From positions 78,432,743 through 78,496,742 of the forward strand of contig CM063283.1 of NCBI GenBank assembly GCA_032173965.1: 64,000 bases of DNA, in the 5' to 3' direction. The notes under the pieces were generated by a model. The model was given only the letters and a program-made list of their open reading frames with translations. It was not told the DNA's origin and made no database searches. The translations under genes and the position numbers were made by a program. Shown one piece after another: positions 54,701 through 64,000 of the stretch. Positions within the stretch are counted from its first letter, which is position 1. Each line of letters starts with the position of its first letter. This DNA comes from Sitta carolinensis (Eukaryota > Chordata > Aves > Passeriformes > Sittidae).

Positions 54701-56836
54701 GAAGCAGAAATATGGACAATGACCATGGGTTGTAATGTATAATCATAAAATATTACAGTTAAACCCAAAACATTTTCAGATATGATGGGCAGGTTTCTAT
54801 AATACTGTGGTGGTTCCAGAAACCATCCTCGTAACTTCTAATGTTATTCTTCTATTGAGAAGATCCTTCCCTTGACAATCTGCTGTATCCTGTAGTTCCT
54901 GCATCTTTGTCACAAAGGTACTGACCAAAAACGTAGAGATCTTTATCTGAAGAATAACCTTTTAAAGTTAATTTTCAATTAACTTTACCCTCTGTCAGCA
55001 TCATGGGATAGAAATCCTGTTCATGTTTATAGCATTTTAAATTTGGATTTTTTACTGATTTCAATGGAGTAACTCTGAACATGCAGAGCTGATCAAGCAT
55101 GGTTTATCTCAGTTTATTCTTCCAGGGAGAGGTTAGAACAAAATTTCAGCCTTGCATTCAATATCTTCCCATATATGGTTTCTTAGACCTGTATTAATTG
55201 AAATTAAGAGTCTCACAGTTTTTAATATCGTAGATCTTTCCTCTACAATGATGAAGTCAATGATTAGTAGAGCTGATCTAATTCATAATTTGAAAGCTCT
55301 TTTTACGTTAACATCTGCATGTGACAGAAAAGTTCACTATTTTCAAAGGATGGAAAAAGTGTTGTAATAAAGCTACAAATATTAACATTCTTAGACTATT
55401 TACCCTAGGTCCACATCTTTCTTACTTGTACTATTTTTCCATTTCTAGTTAAGACTGGCATATAATAAATTGGATGAATGCTCCAATTTATCCTCTGTAG
55501 GAAAGAGAGAAATGATCCTGTTTATTTTAGACCAAAGTAATCAGGACATAAAAATAAAAAAATGGCTTATTTTTAGAGGCTCTTAGAGTTGATGAACCCT
55601 CCATGGAATTACTTCAAGAGTAGGGTTCACTTTTCCTGTGTGTTTGATGTCCTAGGCCATGTCAAGTGCCTTACACATCTGGTTCTGAGTTGAAAGAACT
55701 TTGTCATAGAAACCAATCACACTGCCACAAAGGAGGGTTTTCATTGTCCCCAGTAGGCAGGGCTGCCTTAAGTAGTGGTTTCCAGTCTGTAAAATATTCC
55801 CTCAGTTTGAAAACTTTGCATAAGGTTCCAGGAGCAGAAAGAATTATCACAAGTGATGCTCATTAGAGCTAGTTCCCAAAGAGAAAATAAATACCTGTCT
55901 TTTTATTGTATAGAACACAAAAGAAGGGAAAATATTTCTCTGCAGGAGCTTTTTTGCAAGAAACATTACTTTAAGAAGAGTTACATAACCTCTATTTTGT
56001 ACAGAGGATTCTGGTCCTTAAATCCTATGTGTTTTTTAATTTTTTTTATTACACAAGATCTTGGGAGAAAGAAAAGTAATTTTAACTTGACCAAAGTTTT
56101 CATAATGTGTGTTTTCTTAACTGTCTTCACAGATGATATTTGCTCCAGGATCTGAAGTTTTACAATAAAGATATTTTCTAATGTACACAATTCTGTTGTG
56201 ATACTTTCCGCATGAATTCCCAATGAACCAAGGATATTTGCTATTCTGCTTGTATTTACTGTAATTACAGTAACTAACCATCTTTACAAGGAGAAACCAC
56301 CATGCATGTGCCAGGAAGTTAAGAAAAACATCAGACAGATCAGACAGTCCTTTTCAATGCAAAAATTACAATGTAAAGAGCCACATGAAGTACTTGGAGA
56401 ACGGCTATTCTTACCTTAGGTCCATGTCTCCATCCACCCAGTAGGCGATGACATTCGAGGCTGTGCCCCCTGGACAGCATCCCATGATCAGCACCACGAC
56501 AGCTTGAATAGGAAGGATGTTAAAGGCCAAAGAGAGCAAGAAGGCTGTGAGAGGCATAATTCCAAACTGGCAAAGGAAACCCACAAATATACCCCGGGGT
56601 CTTTTTATGTGGCCCAAGAAATTCTTAAGTTGCACATTGCAGCCCATGGAGAACATCACCAAAGCCAGCATGATTGTTAGAACAGTACTTAAAACTACAC
56701 TCAAAGTTTGATTAAAATTATCTTCTGGCAATATACAAGATGTGCCATCACAAATAGTAGCATTTGCTGGACAAGCCGTGGAGTCTTCTGCCAAAGAACC
56801 AGCATTAAATTGCTGGGAAAGAAAGTTTGTCTGCAT
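48633..56836 (-). CDS. SLC10A2: Apical sodium-dependent bile acid transporter (ASBT); six coding exons: complement(join(48633..48757,49023..49180,49752..49927,52041..52129,53257..53375,56415..56836))
   Basis: The product co-transports Na+ and conjugated bile acids across the apical membrane of ileal enterocytes, and in mammals also cholangiocytes and renal tubule cells; it is the uptake step of enterohepatic circulation. The joined exons give 1089 nt, 362 codons plus stop, with no internal stop; human ASBT has 348 residues. Visible landmarks are the sequon NAT at residues 25-27 (human N10), the segment CCPGGTASN at 120-128 that contributes to Na+ binding, the acidic loop DGDMD at 135-139 (human D120/D122/D124), E276 and Q280 in ETGMQNTQ (another Na+ site segment), and C285 (human C270). 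Several hydrophobic segments fit the family's multi-pass fold. The start is fixed by in-frame TGA and TAG codons just upstream of the ATG and by the absence of another Met before residue 56. All introns are GT-AG. Human ASBT was compared from memory, so identity is certain at family level and very likely at orthologue level. Confidence 0.97.
49023..49180 (-). CDS. SLC10A2: SLC10A2 coding exon 5
   Basis: 158 nt. The acceptor is CCCTTTAG and the donor is GGAG|GTAAAG. It encodes [18 protein letters not shown] through [14 protein letters not shown]. This holds the second conserved Na+/substrate segment, with E276, Q280 and C285. It is among the best-conserved parts of the protein. Confidence 0.97.
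49752..49927 (-). CDS. SLC10A2: SLC10A2 coding exon 4
   Basis: 176 nt. The acceptor is TTGCTTCACAG and the donor is AACAG|GTAATC. It encodes residues 211-268 plus two bases of Arg269, two hydrophobic segments including [14 protein letters not shown] and [19 protein letters not shown], both nearly identical to human. Confidence 0.96.
49958..49985 (-). mobile_element. Possible CR1 3' tail remnant in SLC10A2 intron 3
   Basis: AATCACAGATTCACAGAATA resembles the reverse complement of the (ATTCTGTGATT)n end of CR1. It lies about 30 bp inside intron 3, beside exon 4. No further CR1 body is recognisable, so it may be chance. Confidence 0.4.
52041..52129 (-). CDS. SLC10A2: SLC10A2 coding exon 3
   Basis: 89 nt. 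The acceptor is TTTTTTTGCAG and the donor is AAG|GTAGGA, ending in phase 0. It encodes residues 181-210, including [19 protein letters not shown]; human has VVPVSIGMFVNHKWPQKAK. A CpG-rich stretch lies about 25-150 bp upstream in intron 2. Confidence 0.96.
52150..52290. other. Short CpG-rich block in SLC10A2 intron 2, beside exon 3
   Basis: About 140 bp contains roughly ten CpG dinucleotides and is strongly GC-rich, in contrast with the AT-rich introns around it. It is too short for a classical CpG island. An open frame on the gene strand spans 52152-52412 but matches nothing I recognise. Confidence 0.6.
53257..53375 (-). CDS. SLC10A2: SLC10A2 coding exon 2
   Basis: 119 nt, entered in phase 2 and left in phase 1. 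The acceptor is TTTCTTTGTAG and the donor is G|GTGAGT. It encodes [18 protein letters not shown] and onward to PYDSI (residues 142-180), closely matching human [18 protein letters not shown] through PYDNI. Intron 1 (53376-56414, about 3.0 kb) is the longest in the gene. Confidence 0.96.
54964..54986. repeat. Perfect palindrome AAAGTTAATT-ttc-AATTAACTTT in SLC10A2 intron 1
   Basis: The 10-bp arms are perfectly complementary around a 3-nt loop. The arms contain GTTAAT and ATTAAC, the two half-sites of HNF1, but spaced by 5 nt rather than the canonical 1 nt. It lies in intron 1, about 1.4 kb downstream of exon 1. Confidence 0.7.
56415..56836 (-). CDS. SLC10A2: SLC10A2 coding exon 1
   Basis: This exon encodes residues 1-140 plus two bases of Ser141: the extracellular N terminus, the first membrane segments and the [14 protein letters not shown] region. 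The donor is AG|GTAAGA at 56414. The N terminus is about 15 residues longer than in human and carries two sequons, N25-A-T and N42-Q-T; the human segment aligned to the second reads NFNN and lacks it. Start context is CAAAATGC, with an A at -3. Confidence 0.96.
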
Positions 56837-57000
56837 TTTGAAATACAGAACTGCTCACTACATCCACAGTAAATTTTCAAGCCTGTATGAACGGTTGTTT
56901 GTCAGAGACTTCTTTTAAATGATCCAGGAAGCAATAAAGTGCAATAAATGCTGGAAAACTCTTACTACTCTTGAAGGGTTTGGCTCAGTGCTGATTCATA

Positions 57001-57049
57001 TAGTTATAAAAGTTGCACTTGTTTGGTACAGTGACAATTAATCATTTAT
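57001..57049 (-). promoter_or_regulatory. Candidate SLC10A2 proximal promoter: TATA-like and HNF1-like motifs
   Basis: On the gene strand CTTTTATAACTA (near 57001-57012) is TATA-like and lies about 170 bp before the ATG. About 30 bp further upstream, 57037-57049 reads ATTAATCATTTAT on the plus strand and matches 10 of 13 positions of the HNF1 consensus GTTAATNATTAAC. Mammalian SLC10A2 promoters are known to use HNF1-alpha. The transcription start is unknown here, so this is a positional inference. Confidence 0.35.
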
Positions 57050-58082
57050 TCATATGATAATGAGGAATCCCACATCAAGAGAATAACTGTGTTAATATTT
57101 AAGGGTGTAAAGGAGGCTTGTAGTGTTGCCAAGCCCGTGAAATGAGAATCACAGGAGGACGAGAAAATTTAGACTTCATTCTTTGAATTTCTTGCATGCC
57201 TTTGGGAGACCTACTCATGCACGCAATGTTGCTGGCAGTACAGTGGTCTGTGTGGTGAGTAACCAAGACACAAGAAACCATGAACAATTTGAAGCTGCAG
57301 CTCTTGTTAATGGATGCAACATTCAGCATAACACACAGATTCATGTGAATGATATGGACTCTTCGTTTCTGGCAGCATGAAGATTCAGTGACCTCCTGGC
57401 ACCTTCTGCTAGATGGGGCTGATGCAGTCGTCCTTTGATCCATCTTAGAATGGAAGTGGTGGGCAGTGAGAGGAGGAATATGGGGTGGCAAGGGCAGAGG
57501 AGGAAGGAGATATATTCTCTGAGTCAAGTGTGGGGAGCAGAGAGCAGGGCAGTGGGGCTGACACACGACTGTGGAGCCATGGCACTCGGCAAGTTGACCA
57601 GGTCCCCTTCCCTGCCAGGACACACTCAGCATCCACACCAGGGATGACAGTGCAGGTCACCTTTTTTTGCCAGGTACATCACAAAGGTTAGGAGAGGGGT
57701 TTCTTGTGCCTGGCTTTGGTTTGGCTTGTGCTCTGTCATCCCCGTGGCTCAAAAACAATCTCAAATTTTAAAAAGTTTTTAAAGATTTACCTCTCGGGCT
57801 ACATTGAAAATCTGGAAAATTCAGAGGAAGAATGTTAATGATTCTTTACCTGTGCCCAAGCTTTGTGATAGAAGCATCTTCAATGAAGATCTTAGACTAA
57901 GATCAAGCCTGGCACTTGTAAAGTGCAATCGATGCCCCACAATAATCTTTATTTTTCGACACAGAAATACTTTTTAGTAGGGTAACATGCTAAGCCATAA
58001 TTATCTTCAACAAGCAACAGTCTCATTGGAAGTCTCAGGACTTTGTGCCTAACATCAGTGTGTGAAATGATAGGAGTTGTTG

Positions 58083-58100
58083 TTTTTTTTTTTTTTTTTT
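58083..58100. repeat. Poly(T), 18 nt
   Basis: Uninterrupted T run in the upstream flank of SLC10A2. Confidence 0.9.
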
Positions 58101-61100
58101 CACTTTAAACCTTGAATTGTGTAGGGGGAGCTGACTGCATTAGAAAGGATTTCCCAGCATGCTCAGATGGTACCTGTTTCTTTACAAAGGGGTCAGCTAA
58201 ATGGCTGCATCTCCTAAGTCACTGTTGGGTGCCTGATGGGATAATGTCAGAGTAGCTTTATCCCCCCAGGCAGCTGGCAACTCCTACCCAGTGATTAGTG
58301 CCACATCTGTGTGACTAGGATATGTCTAACAGAACAACAAGTAAGGTAATAAGGAGTAGATGAAAGGAAGAGAAAGCTATAAGATCTCAGTTTGGCAGAA
58401 AAACTTATTCTCCTTTTTATGTTTGCTTTCAAACAGAATGTTTCAAGAGCTTTTACTTTTAAATCCAAATCTTTTAAAGGGCTAGTGAGGTTTTTAAAGC
58501 CATATTAATAATGCTGTATTAATATTTTCTATAAAACCTCTTGATTTGCACTTGAACTTGCTTCTTGTTGGAACCGAAATTTTTTACAAGTATCTTGAAA
58601 TCTCCAGCAAACCTCGCAGCTGGGGGTAACTTTCCTAGTCCTGTAAATATCTGGTATGCTGTAGAAACCCAGAGTAAGTGGTTTGGGAGAGGAGGTGAGG
58701 CTTAGAGTCGCTGTTTCTCAGCAGAACCTCATTGCTTTTACCTCCTCTGTCTTCTTGCAGACTAAAGGGTCTGGGTGGCATAGGGGTGCTTGATGTTGTA
58801 CCCCCAGAGACAGCACAGATGAAATGTCCCTGGTTTGGGTCTCCAGCCTCTGTTAAGGGACTAGACAGTCCAGCTGTCACTTCAGAGTTTGATTTCTGGA
58901 AACAGTGTGTACAGGGCGACCTTCACGCTCAGGTTTTGTGCTTAGCTAAGGACAAACAGCACATCAGCTACTCACCTGTGTGGCCTTGTGGAACAGCAAG
59001 TTGTGTAAAATTAACCTGTATTTAACTGCTAGCTTTGCATTTGTTTTTTTTCCCTCTATTTTAAAAGGGATGATTGTGAATCATTATTTCAGCAGCTAGC
59101 TGTATAAAACATTAGAGCACAAAAATGCTGTCTGGAAACAGAAGAGACCCCTTCTGAATTCAACTTATTATTAGGCTGACATTGCCACAATACAGCACAG
59201 ACGGGAATATCTGTATCAAGAAGTCCTCATGTGTTAGAGAACTAAAACCTTGTCCAAGACATTGAAATATTTACAGGCACAGTTAAAATACTTGGCATGT
59301 TGCAGGAGGTACAGTATTATTGAGTAGGCAGGTGGGTCTCTCAGGACTGCTGGATTTCAAACATTCCTCTAAGTCTGTTTTGTTTTTTAAAATGTGCTTC
59401 TGGGATTTAGTCCATTTGCATGGATTAAATGCAGGCTAGTGAGAGACATTCTCAAGGAAAGCAGCAATTCAGAGATGGTTTTCAGAGATACTTAGCTGTA
59501 TGCCTTCTGTTTCACTGCCTGTTTTCCACTCAAGTTATGGTGCTTAACAGGTGAGATGGACTATGCACTGCTCTGTGAACCCAGCTGGCATCTTTTGCCT
59601 GTACATGTTGCACAGGTTAGTCAGGGTAATTTTAAGCATTCGCCATTGACATTCACAGAAGGAAGAAGCAGTTCTGGGAACCTGGAGGAATTTTGGTGAT
59701 GATTAACATACCCAGACTGATTCTTGACACTGTCTTTGTACATAAAAAATGAGAAAAATCAATGTTTAAATAGAGAAATACCAAACTAAATGTATATTTG
59801 CACCCCAAACAGCAATACTCTGATTTGTCTTCTTGAATTTTTGCAGTGATGAGGCTACCAGCTTATTCAAGTAAGTTTAGTGTCACTTCAGCAAACAAAT
59901 CCAGGCAGGTAGAACTTGTAAGGATCTGTTACTGTGCTGACAATTAGATAATTGATTTATCCATTAACTCAGGCAGTTATAAAGCAAGAACAGCAGTAAG
60001 CGCATACAGAACCCTGCACTGGGAGAGACTGTTTCACTGTTTGTCTTTTATGGCTGTCTGGTGCTTATTTCTGTGATGTTTCTCTTAATGAGATGTATGA
60101 ATCTTTCCTGTCTGCTTAATTCAGACTCTGAGATGCTTCTTAGTACATTTTTGTCTTGGTTGGAAGAATCTTTCAGATATTTGATTACCTAAAGTCAATT
60201 ACCTGCTTTTTACCACCATCTTTAAAAGAGAGACAGCTGCTGTACCTAGTATTACTGACCTTGTTTATAACTTTAAAATTTAGTATAACTATAGACGGAA
60301 GATTTTGTTCATTTGTTAAAAATTTTGCTACATCGGAAGCTTATAGAAAGCATTAAGCAGAGAAAATCTCCATGCAATAGCAGGAGAGAAACTGATGACC
60401 TTAAATATATCCAGCTTGGGATAGCTTCCTATCAAAGTCATCTGCAAAGCTAACTTACAGAATCTTTACATTTTTTTATTTCACTATTTGGTGCAGACAT
60501 CTGCCTGAACTCTGCCTGTTAGACTCTTCAGCTGAGTTTCAAATGAAACATTGGGGGTACAGGTGTTGAACTCACATGGGAAAAAAAGCCTGTTGTGTTA
60601 CATACTTGGATTACAGGCAAATTTAGCTGGCTGGTGTAATGATTCTGAGAGATGCACATGACAATCATGGCTTGATTTGTGCACAGAGTAAGTGATTGGC
60701 TGGAGGGAAAAGGTTCTGCTACAATTTGTCAGAACTCTCTCTAATTATTGTGCAAGGAGAAATCCACAGTGCTTTTGCATTTTCTGAAACAATTCAGACT
60801 TCACAATCCAAATCATGCTTTAGTGTACACATCTTAAGCAGCCAAATATGAGGGTTTTCAGTAGAACATAACAAAAGTGCATAGTTACTACACAAATGCA
60901 TGGAAGAGAATGCAAAGGCCTTAGACTTCAAAGAACTTTGCTCTTTTCTGGTAAGTATATGAGGAAAAATCTGCATTTCACGTGTTCAGCAAGGACTGTC
61001 GGCTGTCAGACAAACAGCTACAGCCTGCCAAAAGCATAAGGTAGAATTTTGACTGCTAAACTCTAAGAGTGACTTCTGACATTGATTAAAAAAGCTTAAA

Positions 61101-61647
61101 GTTAGATAATTCCATAGCAAATCAAAGAAATGAGTCATGCTACCAGCTATAAAAGTGTAGGTTTTTGAATGATTCTGTTGGATTGGAATCGCTTAGTAAA
61201 AGCGTGTTTTCATGATCCTCACCAAGGACTGGCTTTGGTCTTTGAGAGTTAACACACCACAGAAATATTTCAGTGCCTTTACTTGTCCTTCTAAAGTTGT
61301 AATTTTCATTAGAAGTAAGGCTTAATTGGAATAAGTGGCTATATATATAAATTCTAGATCAAAGATCTGATTGATTTTAAGTCTACATTATTATAGGAAT
61401 TTTATTTTCTTGGAACCAAAATTTTCTCTGTTAATTTTCATCAGAAGGGGAAACCACTTATACTATTTCTTCTTTGTTGTGTTGGTTTATGACATTTAAC
61501 TCCTGACAAGTAGTAGGAAACCAGTGTTTTTTGCCTGCAGTTCCAATGGCCTTTCCTGCCATTATCCAACTCTGGTACCTGGCTGCACCTTTTACAATTT
61601 TAATTTAGATAATTAATAAATTAATTCGATATTTTTTCTTTGAGTGA

Positions 61648-61663
61648 AATAATAATAATAAAA
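61648..61663. repeat. (AAT)n microsatellite
   Basis: AATAATAATAATAAAA within an AT-rich block that runs from about 61590 to 61690. Confidence 0.8.
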
Positions 61664-63253
61664 TCACCTAATTATTCTCTCTGTTATTTTGAGAGATAAA
61701 GGTAGAGCAGAGAATTACAGTAGAATATGACTGATAATAAGTGAACAATGCTCATGAATTAATTCACCTGTTAGTGGATGGGATATGGCTTATCAAAGAA
61801 TAAAGCATGACAGGAGCAGATCAGTAGATCAAAGCATTTGGTCCTGAGACTTAAAAATTTCCTTACATGTAATCTGTGTATTTCACTTCAGCATGGTTTA
61901 GTCTTCCCTGATTTAGGTGTGAAATAATCTGAAAGATCAGTCATGGTTATGAACTCATATATCCCTGGTATTGGAACACATCTGCAAATGTGCAGTGGGC
62001 TTTTTGGCTTAGTCATAAACCATTAAACAAAACCAGTTAGCACACCCCTAAACCTCTCTGCTAAATAACCTGGCACATAGTAAATGGAAACAGTTTGGGG
62101 ATTTATTTCAACATTGACCTAGTGCTCCAGACCAAAACTCAAAGGGGATGCAGCCTCAGGTTATGCGTGGCATCTGCACTGGGCTGGTTGGCGGGCCATG
62201 AGCTGTGGGAGTTGTGTTTCCTGCTGGGATATGACTGGAGGGAATACCCTAGGGGCATCAAAAATACCATTAGATACCTACATTTAAACAGATGAGTCCC
62301 AGCCTGGATAGCTGTGCTGAATAATTTGAATTGTGCCTGATGTTTCTGACGTTCTCTGCTGAGAATAAGTTAAGGCTCATGTGAACAGCTCTGAATCAGT
62401 AGCTGCACTGGGAATGTTGCGAGCCTGGTTTTGTAGAGCACATCCTTTAATGAACACAAATGAAGAAATTTGTGGAGAAGAAATGTCACCAAGTTCCTGT
62501 TTTTAGTTTGTCTAGGAATTTGAAAATGAACAGAAAGTCAAGTGGCTGGATTTGTTTCAGGTAAGCACTGAGCAGCACTTCTGGGAATGAGAAAAAGACA
62601 TAAGGGAGAGGAAATGAATAAAGGTAAGTTGCTCAGATTTTTTTCTATTTTGGTTTAGATTTTTTAAATTTGTTTTTGGTCTTGGTCTTTTTTTCTCCCC
62701 ATTATTTAACAGATGTATTGCTTTGAATTCAGGCTTTCTTAATAAACACAAACAGATCCATTAACTGACAAGGTTATAACCCCTTCTCAAAACTGGGTTG
62801 ATCTCTGTGAACATGACACAGACAGTCCCTTAGCATTTCTCTTTCTTACTTAGAGCAGAGATTTGAACTAAGAACTCCCACAGGTCATACTGGAAGCTGC
62901 TGGTAAGACTGTCTTCAGGTGAGCACCTTCAGAGCTGGGCCATATATGCCATCTCTTTTGTTGGGACCCTGATTACAAGGTACTCTTTTCACATTCTGCA
63001 GATTTATAGAAAGTTTTGAGTCATGTAGAAATACAATTTTCTCTTTAATATAAAAGAGTAATCTCTTCATTAAAACTATCTGTGGTCTACCTGAAGTAAA
63101 ACCCGGCAAGATTTAACTAATGCTGACTCTAAAGGTTTCTAATTGCATATGGTGAGGTGTGAGAGAAGGGAATCAGATAATGGCAGCTGCTACAAGTTTA
63201 AGATCCCACTTCTGCTAGATGCTACAGTAAGCCCTGCTTCCCAGCACTTCTGG

Positions 63254-63282
63254 GTTTTTTTTTTTGTTTGTTTGTTTTTTTG
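63254..63282. repeat. Poly(T)/(GTTT)n low-complexity tract
   Basis: Eleven T, then GTTTGTTTG, then seven T. Confidence 0.85.
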
Positions 63283-64000
63283 TAACATCTCTCATCTTCC
63301 TCCAACATATGGAATATGTTAGCACTATAGGCATTTCAGAAATGAAGAAAAATAAAAATGCGAAAGAATACCTTTTACGTATATAAATTTTATACAATGA
63401 GACACTAATTCTGAAAAGCCAGTCTAAAACTATTGTCCTCTTCTTAGGGAAGAAATATTATCTGCATATCCATCTTCTTGACAGAATTTTAATTTGCTTA
63501 GGACATCCATCTTTATTACATTGGGAAATACTGGTTGGGACTGCATAAGGTTTCTAGGACTTTAAAATTTTTGGCTTTGATAAGACCAGTTTCATCATCT
63601 TGTCTGGCCGTTTGCTTTCAGGATACCTTTTATTACCAGGAGACACCATTTTAGAGTTATTTGAGATTTAACTTGATATGTATAAGGTAAAACATGATAA
63701 AACATTCAAGAGTGCTGTGTAGGTGAAAGTTTATCCAGTAGCTCCTGGGTTCTTAGGACTTGGGAAATTTGAGCCACCTACCTGGATAGCAGAAACTTTA
63801 GAGACACAGTTTTGAAAATTCAGTCTGATGGATCTCTGGTTGTAGAAGTTGAAAGTACTGAGGATGAAAGTGCCCAGTGGTTCTGGTGGATTTTAGTGCT
63901 GATGATCACTGGACAGTTACAGCCTCTATGTGAGTGTCTGTGTCATAGAACTGTTCATTGAAGAGTTAAGTTTGGAAAATACCTCTAAGAAAATCAAGTC

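Larger units (their letters stand above)
57050..64000. other. Upstream flank of SLC10A2, gene-free
   Basis: No exon of another gene is recognisable. 57430-57660 is GC-richer, with frames of up to 179 codons on the minus strand (57099-57638) and overlapping frames on the plus strand; composition and lack of motifs argue against coding. The rest is ordinary AT-rich sequence with short homopolymers. Confidence 0.6.

Noticed and set aside
57099..57638. 179-codon minus-strand frame just upstream of SLC10A2, considered as an extra exon or upstream gene
   Set aside because: It shows low-complexity proline/histidine-rich translation, comparable frames on the other strand, no clear splice sites leading into exon 1, and in-frame stops directly before the SLC10A2 ATG.

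Overview
The window is vertebrate nuclear DNA, almost certainly from a bird and probably a neoavian one. It has one multi-exon gene with GT-AG introns, a long AT-rich gene-poor remainder, CR1 LINE copies with the usual ATTCTATGAT-type 3' ends, and two solo LTRs of an endogenous retrovirus type that I recall as common in neoavian genomes. I saw no bacterial operons, CRISPR arrays, tRNAs or rRNAs.

The only protein-coding gene I can support is SLC10A2, encoding ASBT, the apical sodium-dependent (ileal) bile acid transporter. It lies on the minus strand, with the start codon at 56836 and the stop codon at 48633-48635. Six coding exons join without any frame break into 1089 nt (362 codons), with canonical splice sites at all five introns. 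The coding region is complete. The Na+-binding and ECL1 signature segments, one glycosylation sequon and the pore-region cysteines match the mammalian protein. The N terminus is about 15 residues longer than in human.

Layout: 1-26980 is gene-free AT-rich DNA with a few palindromes, GC-richer islets and microsatellites. 26984-about 29165 is a 5'-truncated, decayed CR1 LINE on the minus strand, with a plus-strand solo LTR (28437-29107) apparently nested inside it. 29170-48000 is again gene-free; it holds a striking 238-bp imperfect palindrome (35102-35339), a precursor-miRNA-sized hairpin (about 38783-38849), a second solo LTR (40391-40984) and two CR1 3' tails. 48633-56836 is SLC10A2. 56837-64000 is its upstream flank, with a TATA-like and an HNF1-like motif about 170-210 bp before the start codon and no further gene.

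I found no novel multi-gene system. The items most worth a second look are the 238-bp palindromic element, the 67-nt hairpin, the nested LTR-in-CR1 structure, the extended ASBT N terminus, and a short CpG-rich block in intron 2.
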